DNA of 64,000 nucleotides. Source: Haemonchus contortus (taxonomy: Eukaryota; Nematoda; Chromadorea; Rhabditida; Trichostrongylidae). The notes under the pieces were generated by a model, which ran no database searches, was not told where the DNA came from, and saw only the letters and a program-made list of their open reading frames with translations. Where the stretch lies: NCBI GenBank assembly GCA_000469685.2, contig LS997565.1:45227810-45291809 (forward strand), given 5' to 3'. Position numbers and translations under genes: made by a program. Positions 46,186-58,700 of the stretch are shown here, one piece after another. How positions within the stretch are numbered: position 1 is the first letter of the stretch; every line of letters begins with the position of its first letter.

Positions 46186-48729
46186 CACGAGCTCTGTCCG
46201 AATTTATTTGATACTGATTACACTGAATTAATGACGTTCCAAAGCATAAATCAATAACCCATACCAGTTACTGCACCCAAGGCTAAATTGTAAAATTTGA
46301 GGCCTGCCTTTGGGATATCAAATGGTTACCATCCCACTCCCTCCTATAGCCAACTTTTTGATCCCTCCTAACACCACATGAGGTAGCTCAGAGGATGTTC
46401 ATACTTTCGAGAGAAGTTTGATTCCTTCAGTTCTAAGAAGCCTTGCGCCAGAGCTGTAGATTTCCTTTGAGACGAGCTTTTACAGCAGAATCATTTCCTA
46501 ATGAAAATGTTGCAGCGGCTAGGGTAGTTCTTGTGGGAAGGTAAAGATCGATAATTTTGCAATGGAACACGTTTATTTAGCAAGTTTTCTTCTACTGTAT
46601 CAGTTACAACCCTGGCCAGCTGCTAGGAACGTTCCTACTTCATCTTAATGACCTTGGGAGCGTCGGGAAATTCAAAGCGTAAGAACTGTTCACTGGTTGT
46701 GTGGACGCACAAGGGATAGCGATTCACCCAGGATACCATGTAGGCAAGGTTACGTGTGTAGGCAACTGGTAGATCGATCAATATAAACTGGTAGCCCAAA
46801 GATGAGTCAGTAAATGCAGATTAGCGCGCCCCAATGACAATATTCACGGCACGACGGCGTCTGCATTCATGGAAAAAAATCGGACGGCACACTGCCTTTT
46901 TTGGATGCTCTGCTGATTATTTTTGCAAAAAGCCCTTAACCATGTTCCTATTATCTTCATTTTGAACATTTTTCTTTTTTTTAATTGTCCCTTCAGCCAG
47001 ATTTCTTCATTCTTTCCTTTTTCAGTATTAGGTTAATCAATTGAATGACAATTTTCCTTTTTGATGGCGTCTTTTTCATGTGAGATGGATTAAGTGTTAC
47101 TGAACTTAAGCGTTTTCATTCATACAGCAACCTACTGTATTTGAAAATCAAAATTTTCCATGGTGAGCGTGGAGTGCGCCCTGCGCTTGACATCTGCTAA
47201 CATTCGTGGAGGCATTTGATTACACGTCATGAGGTGTACATGGCCTAATGAGAGCAACTTTCGTATCATGAAGTGTGATAAAACCCTTACAAGTTTGTGC
47301 CATGTTCAATTCTCTTCAGTGATACAATGTTTGGTTGGGATTCGATCTATGGACAGTGTTCGTGATGACAGTCCCCTTTTGAAACCCCGCTATTGACCAT
47401 AGGAACCTCGTTACCATCTGGACAGGGGATATGGCGGGGTAGTTTTCATTCTATGAACGATTATTCTAAAGGTATTATTTACCTTCGAGATATGCACATG
47501 ATTTACATACAATGAAGTCTTCCGCTTCGATTCCCCACAAGCCTACTCGCTTGGGGTCCCCAGTCCTATGCATTTAGTATCGAGGACCAACCAGGACTGA
47601 TCTCGTGAATAGCCTTTTCTTTCATAAAGAATACCAGCTTACCTTTACCTCTGAATAAGGCTCCAGTGTGGTATCCACCAATCTTTCTTCTTTTTCTCCC
47701 TTTCTTTCTCGCTCGCCCGTGGTCGCTGTGAGGCTTTTTGAGGTCCTAGGAGTTCCTGCTTTTGTGCTGTATGGCTCACCCTTGGGTGTACTTGGGTGTA
47801 ATTGAATGAATAAATAAATAAATATGGTTCATACGTAATTATCACTTACTATGATCTATTGGTTTTCAAAGTTCTTCGGTGATTAGCACACACGTTTAAA
47901 TACTTTGGGATTAGATGGCCATTCTCAAGAAGCTATGAATCGCTTAGCGCAGTGGCTGAACATTATTCATCGCTTTCGCACAAATCGTTGGGTCGATCTT
48001 CCGACTAATAGGCTTCGAAGATCCCTTGAAGCCACATCCTTTCATGCTTCCGTCGCCCGGAGATTTTTCGAGATCATATCAGGAGAGGAAAAAACTAGAA
48101 GGTCGACCCTCACGCTCATGGTTGGCTTTGTGGAAAACATTTTCTCATCCTCGATAGTAGGCAGCTACATGATTGCTAATCCATGTTTGGACCATGCTGG
48201 GGATTTCGGAAGGCGAGCCCGTCTGTTTGAGCCCCATGTTGAGCTTATGACACCCTGACACAAGCTGAGCATGAGGGTCACATTGGATGGAACCTGCAGG
48301 CCGGCTTTCAGCACAATACCCTGCGCGCTCCCTTTGGTAAATGTTTATTTTGTCTAATTATCCAGTTTGATCGAGGAGTTCAATAAAGTAACTAGTAAAT
48401 AGTGAGGGCTTTGTAAACAGTATAGGCAAGCATCAGATATGAGTTAGAAGGAAGATGGAAAGAGAAGGGGCTGAAAAACGAGAAGAGCGTTGTGTGAAGA
48501 CGTTCTACAGAAGATTCGGGGACTCTGGTCTTCCTGACACCCCCCTTCTTTCAGGGAAAAAGGCGGTTTGCAATTTTTTGGATCCATTCGACCATAGCTG
48601 CTCTATTTTGCTTCTACGTATAGACTCTAGCCCTCTTTTTGTTGTCTTTGTGGATTTCGCCGGCAATACTCTCCCAATTGTACCCTCCTTGCTCTCTCAA
48701 CCAAGTAAGCAGGGGTTTTGATTTCAGAA
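46186..48729. other. Intergenic stretch before the Myb/SANT-like gene
   Basis: Contains an unrecognised plus-strand ORF of 117 codons (47905-48258), a short AATA run (47806-47824) and two loose tRNA-like A/B-box matches (46382-46436 +, about 47325-47400 -). No firm feature. Confidence 0.4.
48722..48727 (+). promoter_or_regulatory. Probable trans-splice (spliced-leader) acceptor
   Basis: TTTCAG ends 2 nt before the ATG at 48730. In nematodes a consensus acceptor this close to a start codon usually marks spliced-leader addition. Inferred from position only; an upstream 5' UTR exon is the alternative. Confidence 0.5.
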
Positions 48730-50876
48730 ATGAGTCCAAATAGCTCATCCGGATTACATCAACTGCTCCTAGGACTGAACGACTTGGAAAGAAGGAAAAG
48801 TGGGTGCATAACGGACTCTGCCTCTTTGGCCACCTTCAGAGGTAATGTTATGTTCAGGAGCGGTCTCTGATAATATCCAGCGGAGGATCAAATCGGCCAA
48901 TATGGTCCCTGCCGAGAACGAGTTGCTTTTTCAGATGGTGGCTCGAAATTTCCGCGAATTCAATACGAAGTTCCTAGTAGGTAAGCTCTAAGTGACGTTT
49001 ATCCTACCACAATTCAAATAATGATTGGGGGAGGCACGTGGTTGAACTTTCTTGGGGTTGCGCCGTGCCCTCGCCCTCTGTTCACTTTGGTGGGTATAAT
49101 TGAGTGCGTTCTTGGCCTGACTTAAGCCGTGTTTTTTTACTAGTTCTATAACCAGGAAGCAGTCTATGTGTAAACGAATTTCTGAACATTTTCTTACCGT
49201 GCCCAATAGTTGCAGGGAAAAAGCGGGGGAATACCTCCCGTCAACGACTTCTCGAATATTGGGCTGCACAGATCACCGCTCTCGGATTCAGTTCACGTTC
49301 ACCGGAGCAGATTCATGAAAAAGTCCGAAAAGCTGTAGATAGATGCCGCCGAAGTATAATTATCGAAAAGGTACTGAGGTGATCCTTATCAGTTCCATCT
49401 AGGACCAACCTTAGCCCGATCTCCCTTTAATGTTTCGAATTTCAGCGAGCGGCTTTGCGTGGACTACCGGAACCACACCATAGCGACATTCCCTACTATT
49501 TGGAACCACTCAAACAAGTGCTGCTATCGGAGGCTGAAGAAGCTCAAGCTGCTCGTCCGACGATGGTCACGGTGGATGATGACGATGGATATTGTGACAG
49601 CAAAGAAGCTGTTCAGAATGAAATCAGAGCAATGAACGCCCAACGTCCCACCTCGACACCATCGTTTGATACTCGATCATTCAAATTGCCCAGTACGTCA
49701 CAGCCTGGAAGTTCCGACCTCCCATCCAGATCTACTCCTGAAACAGATAATGGCCCATTAGGGGCATTTTCGTCCCTATTCGATGATGCGCCTTCGACAT
49801 CGTCTATGTCATGTATGGATAAGTAAGTTTTACTATTTTACCAATCAAGATCCTCCTTACGTCAGAGATAAGATAGCGGTAGATGGAAAGATGGAGCGCG
49901 ATGAACCCTGCCCTAATTATTCCCGCTTCGGGAAGCACCTACCCGTCTGACTTCTTGAGTAACTGGATGCCTTCTTTGGTTTGCACACTGAATTGCGTTT
50001 TAGACCACTGTCAAAGAAGGAAAAACTTTTTTCTCAAATGAGCACCAACAATTTGCTCCAACGGGATGAGAGTTCCGATCTTCATGAGCGGGAATAGATC
50101 GGGAAACTGATTCTGGGAGCGTGTACTTGAGTTCGGCGCCTCTTGGCTACATCCCAATCATTTTTCCGAGTTTAAGTGGGATGAAATCGATGCTGGAAAA
50201 AGATTTGAGGGCTTCTCTGAATGAGCAACTCTGAGGTATGATTTCGATCGTCCAAAACCGTATGATTCTGTTCTTTCCTGGTCATCTAAGTGGTTGATGT
50301 CACCTTGAGCCTTTTCAATATTCAGTGGAGAATGTTATACAAAAATATAAGGTTGAAGGTGTTGTATGAAGAAGCTAGTCACATTTCCATGGTCCGGCGT
50401 TCAAATCCCGGATCGATATCCGCCTAGGCAATTTAAGCCTTCCATCCCTCCGGGTTCGGTTAATTGGTACCAGTCGTGTCTGGGAGGATAAAAACACTGA
50501 CCTGTACAACGGATAGCAAGCCATTGTGTACGCCATCTACACATTCAAAACACCTTCACGATTCCGAATGAAAGTTGAATGCGAGGCGCATTCTGAAACC
50601 GGATTGATTATCGCCAAAAACCTTTTCTCATAACAAGCATAATGTTGCAATACTGCCACTTGCTCTGCCAATACCAATGTTTTTAGGGACGACTTATTCG
50701 ACTCCAATATGAAGCTGGCGTTGTTACAAGCAGAACTGAGGGCAGTCGAAATGAAAAGGGAATACTATGCGAAAAAGATGAAACTTGCCGAAGCTCAAAT
50801 GGAATTGACAGCTCTACAAATCGAACGATATCGATTAATTAATGAAAAATACGGGCCGCAGAGGATCACAGAATGA
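48730..50876 (+). CDS. Myb/SANT-like DNA-binding domain protein (complete, 304 aa)
   Basis: Five exons, 48730-48799, 48858-48980, 49216-49370, 49446-49822 and 50687-50876, join in phase and give 304 residues plus TGA. Residues about 40-105 form a Myb/SANT-like (zeste/MSANTD-type) domain: AENELLFQMVARNFREFN, the conserved K of KFLVGKK, the tryptophan in LLEYWAAQI, and SPEQIHEKVRKAVDRC as the last helix. A serine/proline/acidic linker follows (about 130-240). A C-terminal charged helix (ELRAVEMKREYYAKKMKLAE) is a likely coiled coil, the usual architecture for this family in animals and in transposon-associated regulators. It is presumably a nuclear DNA-binding protein. The first intron uses donor GTGGGT; a tempting donor at 48842 would leave a 16-nt intron and was not used. 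Confidence 0.82.
50391..50601 (+). repeat. tRNA-derived SINE copy 11 (intronic)
   Basis: In the last intron of the Myb/SANT gene, same orientation. The B box region GCGTTCAAATCCCGG at about 50400, the body and the 3' end GAATGCGAGGCGCATTCTGA are clear. The A box end is degraded. Confidence 0.8.
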
Positions 50877-52281
50877 GAACGTTGTCAATTCCTTGGGAGA
50901 CTTTTCATGCATATCTACACTGATGATGGAATTTGCTACTCATTTCCTAGTTAGTGGTCCGTGGATGAAACTCCATACCGGGTTTTGTCGGATTATATTC
51001 TTCGTTACTTAATCATATCGTAACTGGGATCGTCAATAGAAAATTAAACATTTGTACCTGACAAATATTAGGAGCTTTCTACAACTCATTTTGAAGAAAT
51101 CTATAAGATCTTCACCTTACTGTAACGTACTGTAAAAGGAGCGGGCTGATCGCTACGTCAGTTCTTAGTAACCTGGACCCAATGACACTGCCAGCTCTCA
51201 TTCGGGTACTTTCCATCGTCAACGCTTACGGAAATGGCCTCTCCGTCTCTCTGTGCTATTTTCTTTCTCATTTGATTTCATTGTAAACCTGTATTTTGAT
51301 TTTTTCCTAATGACCTGTCCATAGTGCTCAAATATCTATGTATGTAATGTATTTGTTTGTTGTTTACTTGTTTATGCATTCACGGATAAAGCATAAGAAC
51401 GTCTCTTTGTACGGCTGATAATTCATAAGCTGGAGAATCAAATTACTTAAAGATAGAACTCGGAATAAGAGAGAATTACGAGAGGTAAGAGATTACTCAA
51501 ACTAACCCTCCTATTGTCCAGAGTGAGCCACGCATTCGACAGCTGCATTTGAAGCAGTAGCGGATCTTGTAAGGGGCGGAGCGATGTTCTGGAATAATTT
51601 CGAAATCGTTCTCCCTTTTCGAGCCTAAATTTCGACAGAATGTTTCTTAGATTGATTTCGCATCCGCTATGCCTTACTCGGGCATATTGAGTCACCGATA
51701 GAACTATGCAAACAAAGGTGATAAATCGTTCTTATCGATGGGCCATGCAACAGGGCACGGTCAACTCACATGCACTGCCCAATGGTGGAGTTTTTATTAT
51801 TTTATCGATTCCCTTTTACGACTCTTCTTTTCTCTGTTCTCTCACATTTATTTCGCCTGGAGAATGTTTTGGTCCATTTGGCCTCATTCTTCACATTTTA
51901 GCTCGATTCCAGGTAACAGTTTTGACAGGACAGACCCCCTCGACAAAGCTCCATGAAATCATAAAATTTGGCATTTTATGTAGTAAGTATAGTAATGTAG
52001 TAGTGAGTATATGTTGACTGGAACTCAGAAATGCCAAGTTAGAGAGGAAAAAACTGATTAAAAGGCAATCAATGCATTTACCAAAAGTAGTGTCATCTGG
52101 TCAAAGTAAACAGGCCTTGTGTGGGCATCGAACCCCAATGAGATTTTTGAGGCCGTGCTAGCCTGACCGTCCACTAGAGGTGCAATAATCTAAAAGGGTT
52201 TAAAAGACAGTCAGTGACTTAAAATCGCTATCTTCAGTTGGGTCACGGTTTTCATGGATTCAGATCACGCACTGAACTGCT
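50877..52281. other. Intergenic stretch
   Basis: No gene recognised. A loose tRNA-like sequence on the minus strand at 52131-52186 has a plausible T arm only. Confidence 0.4.
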
Positions 52282-52553
52282 CGGGTGCGCTACGTTCCGC
52301 GCGTCTGTCGAAACTAGGTCACGCCGCAGCCGTCGCTCGCGGCGAGCTCGCACTTGTCAGTGGGGCATACAAATGGCACTTGGTCCACGGCAACCACCCT
52401 AAAGGGAAAATAACACGGACTAGCGCAAATCATTCACTCTACTGACACTTAGTGGTACTTTAATGCCATCTCGAGATAGCAGTGGGCTACGCCTCGAGAG
52501 CAGTGGGCGCGGTGACCTTTTTTTCGACGGACGCGTGGAACGGGCGTTCCCCG
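52282..52553. mobile_element. GC-rich TIR element (family B), full-length copy
   Basis: 272 bp. The left end CGGGTGCGCTACGTTCCGCG and the complement of the right end (CGGGGAACGCCCGTTCCACG) are imperfect inverted repeats that extend about 45 bp (through GTCTGTCG / GTCCGTCG). No coding capacity. Confidence 0.7.
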
Positions 52554-52714
52554 AACGTGATATTTCCATTAGCTGTAAACAGGACCTAAAACGATTAGTT
52601 ACGATGATCCAAATTATCCTAGCTCTTCAGATATGATAAATTGAAAGTGAGCTTTTTTCAACATTCGTCATCGAAATTTTGGGAAGATCCTATCCTTCCT
52701 AAACAACTATAAAA

Positions 52715-55700
52715 ATGAGTGCAATAAATCATCGGTTCCATTTGGAATCAATTATTGAGAGAATCCTGAGAGATTTGGAGGAAAAAGTGAGTTCTCGCTA
52801 TTGAAATTGTATTGAATCCCTCATATTATAAGTATTCATAGGAACGGATATTTGAAACGTACAAGGTAGCGAGTGGATCGAATATTCGGTTTCAGACTCG
52901 ATCAATTATCGATTTTATCGATTTCGAAATGAATCGAGTCATACGGTAGGGGTGAATTATTTCTTCCAACTATTTACTTTCATTTTTTACAATTTTTTTA
53001 AACTTTATAATACTTCGTGCAAATCCTAATAGTGGCCATCTGTTGGCTCAAAAAAATTTTCTGATTTGTTCCTACCCTTTCTGACCCTCCTCTCACTTCA
53101 TTCTCTTCTGAGACTATCCGGGTGCGCTTCATTGCGCGCGTCCGTTGAAATTAGGCCACGCCGCAGCCGTAGCATGCGGAGAATCAGCTCGCGATACTTG
53201 ACGGACGTCGCAAATGTCAGTGGGCATCCGATTTGAGCTTAATCCACGGCAGTCAGGCAAAGACAAGATAACACGGACAAATGCAAGTCATTCGCTACAC
53301 AGACACTTGGTGGTACTGTAATGTCATCTCGGGACCTGAGTGAGGAGCGCTGCGCGCGATGTGGGCGGGTTGACCTACTTCCGACGGACGCGCGCAACGG
53401 TAGTTCCCTGTGACTGTCCTAATGATTCTCTTCTCGTATGTTTACTACTGTTATAACTTCTCACAAACCAAAGACCCATCCGAACTATTTTACATTTCTA
53501 GATGCACCCTTTATCGCACCGGGGATGTGGCGTACTTGTTTAAAAGTTTGAAGTTAAAGTTTCTAGCGTTAATCGATCCCGTCTGAAGGATGCGCCTCCG
53601 CACTCGACTTCCATTCAGAATCGTAGTGGCGAAATGAGTGCGTATGTGGCCAATACAATGACTTGCGGTGGCCAGTCGATGTACATTTCAGTGCTTTTAT
53701 CCTCCCAGACGATTCTGGTACCAATTAACCGACCCCGGAAGACAGAAGAAGGCTTGCTTGGCCTAAGCGGGTATCGATCCGTGATTCGACCCCCTAACCG
53801 TACGTGTGAAATAGTGCGCCACTTGCCACTACACCACTTCCGCCCAGCGTGCTTATTTAGGAGAGCAAAGTTGGAGATCACTGGCAATACCAGGAATGCA
53901 GTTGTGGAATGTAGTACATGGAAATAATTAAGAGTCAGGGTAGGAGATTGAAAGAAAGACGAATGCACTTGTAGGACTTCATTAACTTTCACACCTGTTT
54001 TTGAGGAAATCTTATAATTGTCAGATCGTACTACAGGTATTATCCTTCAATAAGAGTCAGTAGAACTTTTGTTTAGCGATACTTTGAGGGACCCTTTTCC
54101 TAGTTCACTAATATAGGCTGATCCAGAAGTTTTTCGAATTTTCGTACAGCATTTTCTCGCCACTCTCTTTGGGTCTTAGCTGGAAATAGAGAGTGATGTG
54201 CAGGACGGTTGTATATCTTGTGATGAGGTGATGAAATAACAGGGCCACGCTCCAGCTATCCAAGGAATTTACGGAAAAATACTGTACAAGAATTCCAAAA
54301 ACTTTTGGAACAACCTATTACTTGATGTTTATTAAAAATGGAAAATTGGAGAAACTTCACAACATTTTTCAGGGTACCACTCTACCAGATCTATGATGTT
54401 GACCCTAGTCTTTGTGAAATGCTGTGCAATGCTTTTTTTGGAAGAACCAAATGTTGGAAACGAGAAGGAGAAATGTATGACAATTGAAATTTTCCTCTTT
54501 TGTTGGTAAAAATCGCTACTAGTGAGATGCGGGAGGTCTAACAGAACCTAAAGACACAGTTCACGATAATTTTGTGCAATCCGGATTATGACGAAAAATG
54601 GAAGATAAAGTGGAAAATAGTGCGATGAAGGGGAAGAAAGTGCGCGATTCGGAGTTACCAAAGTGAAAAAAGGCTTCGAAAAATCGGTAAAGAAGGAGCT
54701 GGACGCGAGTGGGACCAGAAAAATGGAGAAGAGTGAGGCGTTTGGACGAGCGATAAGATGTGGGCCATTGCGTACGTGTGCGTCGTGGTACCACGGTAAA
54801 CAAAAATTCATTCACTTATAAGCACAATTGAACAAAAAAACCTAGTAACTACTAAAATAGGTAAGCTTTTTCAGCCTCTTGGGGTAGGAAATTAAATAAG
54901 GAATCGCAGCAGCAAAAAGAATAACAGAGAGCAAAAAAAATAGGAGAAAAACATCGCCTCATTGCTCAACGATCAGCTGATTATGTGTGCGTCCTAGATC
55001 GAAGGTTTGCAATCTGTATCGTCTCGACATTCGTATGACACGACATCGGTCGAGGGTCGGAAAGTCCGGTAACGGGCTCTCGCTATACCCTAAGTGTTGA
55101 GTTTTTGGGCGCAAGCGGATCCTTCCTGTTACCCCTGGGGGCCATTGTATATTCCTCAAGGGAGAACTCAGAAACCAATTTTATCGTGAATCGTGCCTTT
55201 AAGAATATAGTGGAGAGGATTGGTATGTGTGGGGATACATTCTTGACGTTGTCTCTGCCAAAAGCTCTCGAGTAAGGCTCCGCGGGCCTCCTCCATCCCC
55301 AACTTCGAGAAATTTTGCTTTCTTAAGCAGTTGACCATGATACTGTGGCTTGGTTGCCGCAAAAGTCGCCCGAGTGGGATGCAAGGAGGGATAGAAGTGA
55401 GTGTGATTCGGGTGATTTCCTCAAATCGTGGCATCTTTCATAGTCCACGATTTGGCGAGCGACCAGTCGCGCGACTGATCGCGCCACCGGCCGCTCGATC
55501 GGTCGAGGAGGCCGCGCTAGCCATGTTTGCTGCCGAGGACGGTCCTGAGCAGATCGCGCGGCCCGTCGAGCGACTGGTCGTGGACTATGAAAGCAGCCTG
55601 TGGGTTTGCCCTCATTCAAAGATCCTGTGAATTTTCTTGATTTATTCGATCTCAGCTCATTTAGGCCTAACCAAGGATATGATGTTGATGTCTGGCCGAG

Positions 55701-58700
55701 TTGTAGATTTCATCTCTACGCAGGTACCTTATGTATGTACGCCTGTGTCGTAATGGAAAGACTTTTCAAAGGAGTTCATGATGAATATCAAGCAGCAGCG
55801 TTTACTGAAAATCGATGGTTACTTATTTTCTCTAATATTTGTGTAATTTACTTGAGAGAACGCTTTATTTCAGTTTCTTCGAAGAAAGATCCCTCAAACT
55901 GTTGAACGACGTCTTTCGTAAAAACGCTAATATCGCCATAAATGCCATTGAGATCGATTATGAAAAGATTTTCAAACTGGGAGAAGATGGATTCTTTGGC
56001 GGGGCGAAGATTCTGAGAAGAACCAACACCTACCCGAAAAGGGCAACAACCTGTTGGGGAGGCTGCTGTCGGGGTGGGCTTTCTCTTTGTTTTTTGATGT
56101 CGCCGAACGCGACTGAAAAGGATTTTTCCAGTTCAAGCTCCTTGGAGTGTACGCAGTGACGAAACCTCTATAGAGCTCATGGCTGTGGCCTACAGGGCCA
56201 AAGCAATGGTACCATACACTCTTAAGCGTGTATCGTTAGAGCAGAAAGGGAATTCTCTGACGGGTACGGTGTGCATGGTAGGAGTGGCGGACGTGGGTCC
56301 TGCCACGCATATGTGTTTTTGTCACTCGCTAGTATTTCGCCCTAACGATGCACATCTTTTACTTCCGATAACTCTCATATGGAAATTGAATCTGCTTTAT
56401 TTCAGAATTTTCTTGCCCACAACTGTTGTCAAAGTTTGATCGAAAGGAGATGGCATGGAAGATTGCGGCTCAGTCCGGTAAGCGAGCACTTCCTACTACG
56501 TTGACACCTCAAGCTCCCCCCAATCAGGTGAGCACAGTTGGAAGCTGGTAGGGGTGTACTCTCTTCGCCTAGAAGTGAAAAGGCAGTGGTTTCGTTGGAG
56601 GACTTCCGTTATGACATTTATAGGGTTTGTAGACCAATTAAAAGTTGTGAATGTATAACTGATTAGGTAAAAGGCGAAGTAATTGCTATATGGAGAGGAG
56701 TCTGCGATCACACGCTTACAGTAACCCATTTTTATAGACAACAACACCAACAAATTTTCACATTGATGGTAAGATTTCATTTTAACGTCTTTGCTTTTCA
56801 GACGAGGACATTCATCAGCTACATTTTCCCGTGTTTCCTATACAAAGAATATACATTACGAAGATCGAGATGTCCTGATCAGCTAAAAGGTCCATCACCT
56901 GACGAAAAAGTCGAAATGTGTCAAGACCCACCGCAGAAGGATCGAGGAACGCTGTTAACCCGACTGTCCGAAATTCCCGCATTTTCTCGAACTGTCGACC
57001 TCGACTCTCCAACACTGGTCCCATGCGATGCCGTCACACCGGATTCCTATGAGCTGGAATACCTCAATGACACGAGACCGATGAAACTTCCTAAGATTGG
57101 ATCCCATGTGATGATGTGCTCCGCGCCGAAATTTCCTATAAGGGATCAAGTGAGCACAAATCAGTCTCCACTGAGTAGTGATGATCGCAAACGCGACGAC
57201 GGTTCGTACATTTATGAAGGACACGAACGTAACTCCAAATGCCCTGGGAGAATGCCCTCGTGGCTTTGGTCAACACTAAAGTTCTACTCCACTACCAAGG
57301 CCAAGTTCTTCTACCATGTGGTGAGGAGCCTTTTTTTAGAATCCATCATCTTCCTCCCATAAAAATTCGATTCGCGCAGTGATTTATTTATTTATGGTGC
57401 GTTCAGTGAACTCGTTTCAACAACCCTAAACGATGGGATAAATAAACACTGAAGTCCTCGGTATTAATCAAATCCATTTCGGGATGCATCCCTGCATTCT
57501 ACTCCTATTCAGAATCGTAAGGGTGTAGTGAATGCGTAATTTAGCCGATACAATGACTTGGAGTGGTCAGCCGATGCGCAGAGTACTCCATTAATCTTTT
57601 ATTTACTCCAAAACGGGTCTGGTACCAGTTAACACATCCAAGGAATGGAAAGCTCAGACAGCCTGAGGGATTCAATACACGGGTCCCAAGTGTGTGATAG
57701 TGCTTCATTTGGTCATTACCGCCACGCATGCGTAGGGATCCTACTCCATAATTCAAAAAACCGGGCCCGAAATGTATCACTTCGAAAAAAAAAACTGAAT
57801 TTGCTCTCTGGTTCCAATCTTTTTTGAGCTAGCTCACGAAATAGTCGGGCTGACTGAAAGCCGACAGGGACTGTTCCCAACTGGGAAAGAATCTCATTAT
57901 CTCTTCATGATGACTTCAGCATTCGGGAATTCATTTCGTTTCAGATCTTCCGCATTCTCTATGTGGCCGTCTATGGATGGGTGCTTGTCGCGAAAACCAG
58001 AAAACGATCGCCGATGCCGAATTTTTCGGTCTATTGGCCTGAGCTGGTAGTGGCATTGGTCCAGCTTTCACAACTATGTGACTGTGTCGTTGCCATAAGA
58101 GAGCGGGTGATCATGAAGTTTACGCCAGATTGAAAAAATCCTAATCCAAAACATTTTCAAGATGCCATCAGCAAAGCCGGTTTATGGTCCGTGGTTGTGC
58201 AATATCTCCAAGAGATACAAGAGAAAATTGAGAAGGTTGCAGCTAGTGAGTGATCGTCTATGGAATTCTTTCTTTTCCTTTGACGGGCTCCCGTTTTGGA
58301 CTAGGAGGTGGGCGGAGGCAGGAAAGAGTCGAAAAAAGGAGTCGTTCAAAATGACCACATGATTGCGACTTCTGGAAACACTCTTTCAGAGACCGACGTT
58401 CCCTTCTTTCTCTTCCTTCTCGGTGTTTCACGTTCCTATAAACTCCCAAACAGGTACCAAGGGAGCACAGTGGATGGGTATGGGAGTTACGGGTTGTATT
58501 TGCGTCAGTCTCTGTGTGATCCACTCTCTCAGGAAGATTCAGGCTCCAACACACGAATGGAAGGTTCAGTAGGAGGGTTGCGTCGGGATGAATGGCTTGA
58601 ACCTGCTGACCAAACAGTTTGATTGGTGAACAAACCACTTCTTACTACTTACTGGGGGATCAGAAATTGAAAAACTGTCCTATGGACAGTCAGCGGGCTC

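Noticed and set aside
46382..46436. Isolated tRNA-like sequence (GAGGTAGCTCAGAGG...TTTGATTCC); similar ones at about 47325-47400 (-) and 52131-52186 (-)
   Set aside because: A- and B-box-like pieces are present, but acceptor and anticodon stems do not pair and no clear anticodon is seen. They are probably decayed tRNA-derived repeats.
47905..48258. 117-codon ORF (+)
   Set aside because: No recognisable family, no splice context and no neighbours in phase; left as unassigned.
48842..48857. A 16-nt intron in the Myb/SANT gene
   Set aside because: Too short to splice. Donor GTGGGT at 48800 gives a 58-nt intron and keeps the phase.
55331..55630. Overlapping 98-99-codon ORFs on both strands with Arg/Ala/Val repeats (RPVARSVARLV)
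   Set aside because: They arise from a locally repetitive GC-rich stretch with GCGACTGGTCG-type motifs inside an intron of the TRPM-like gene; open on both strands, so not evidence of a gene.
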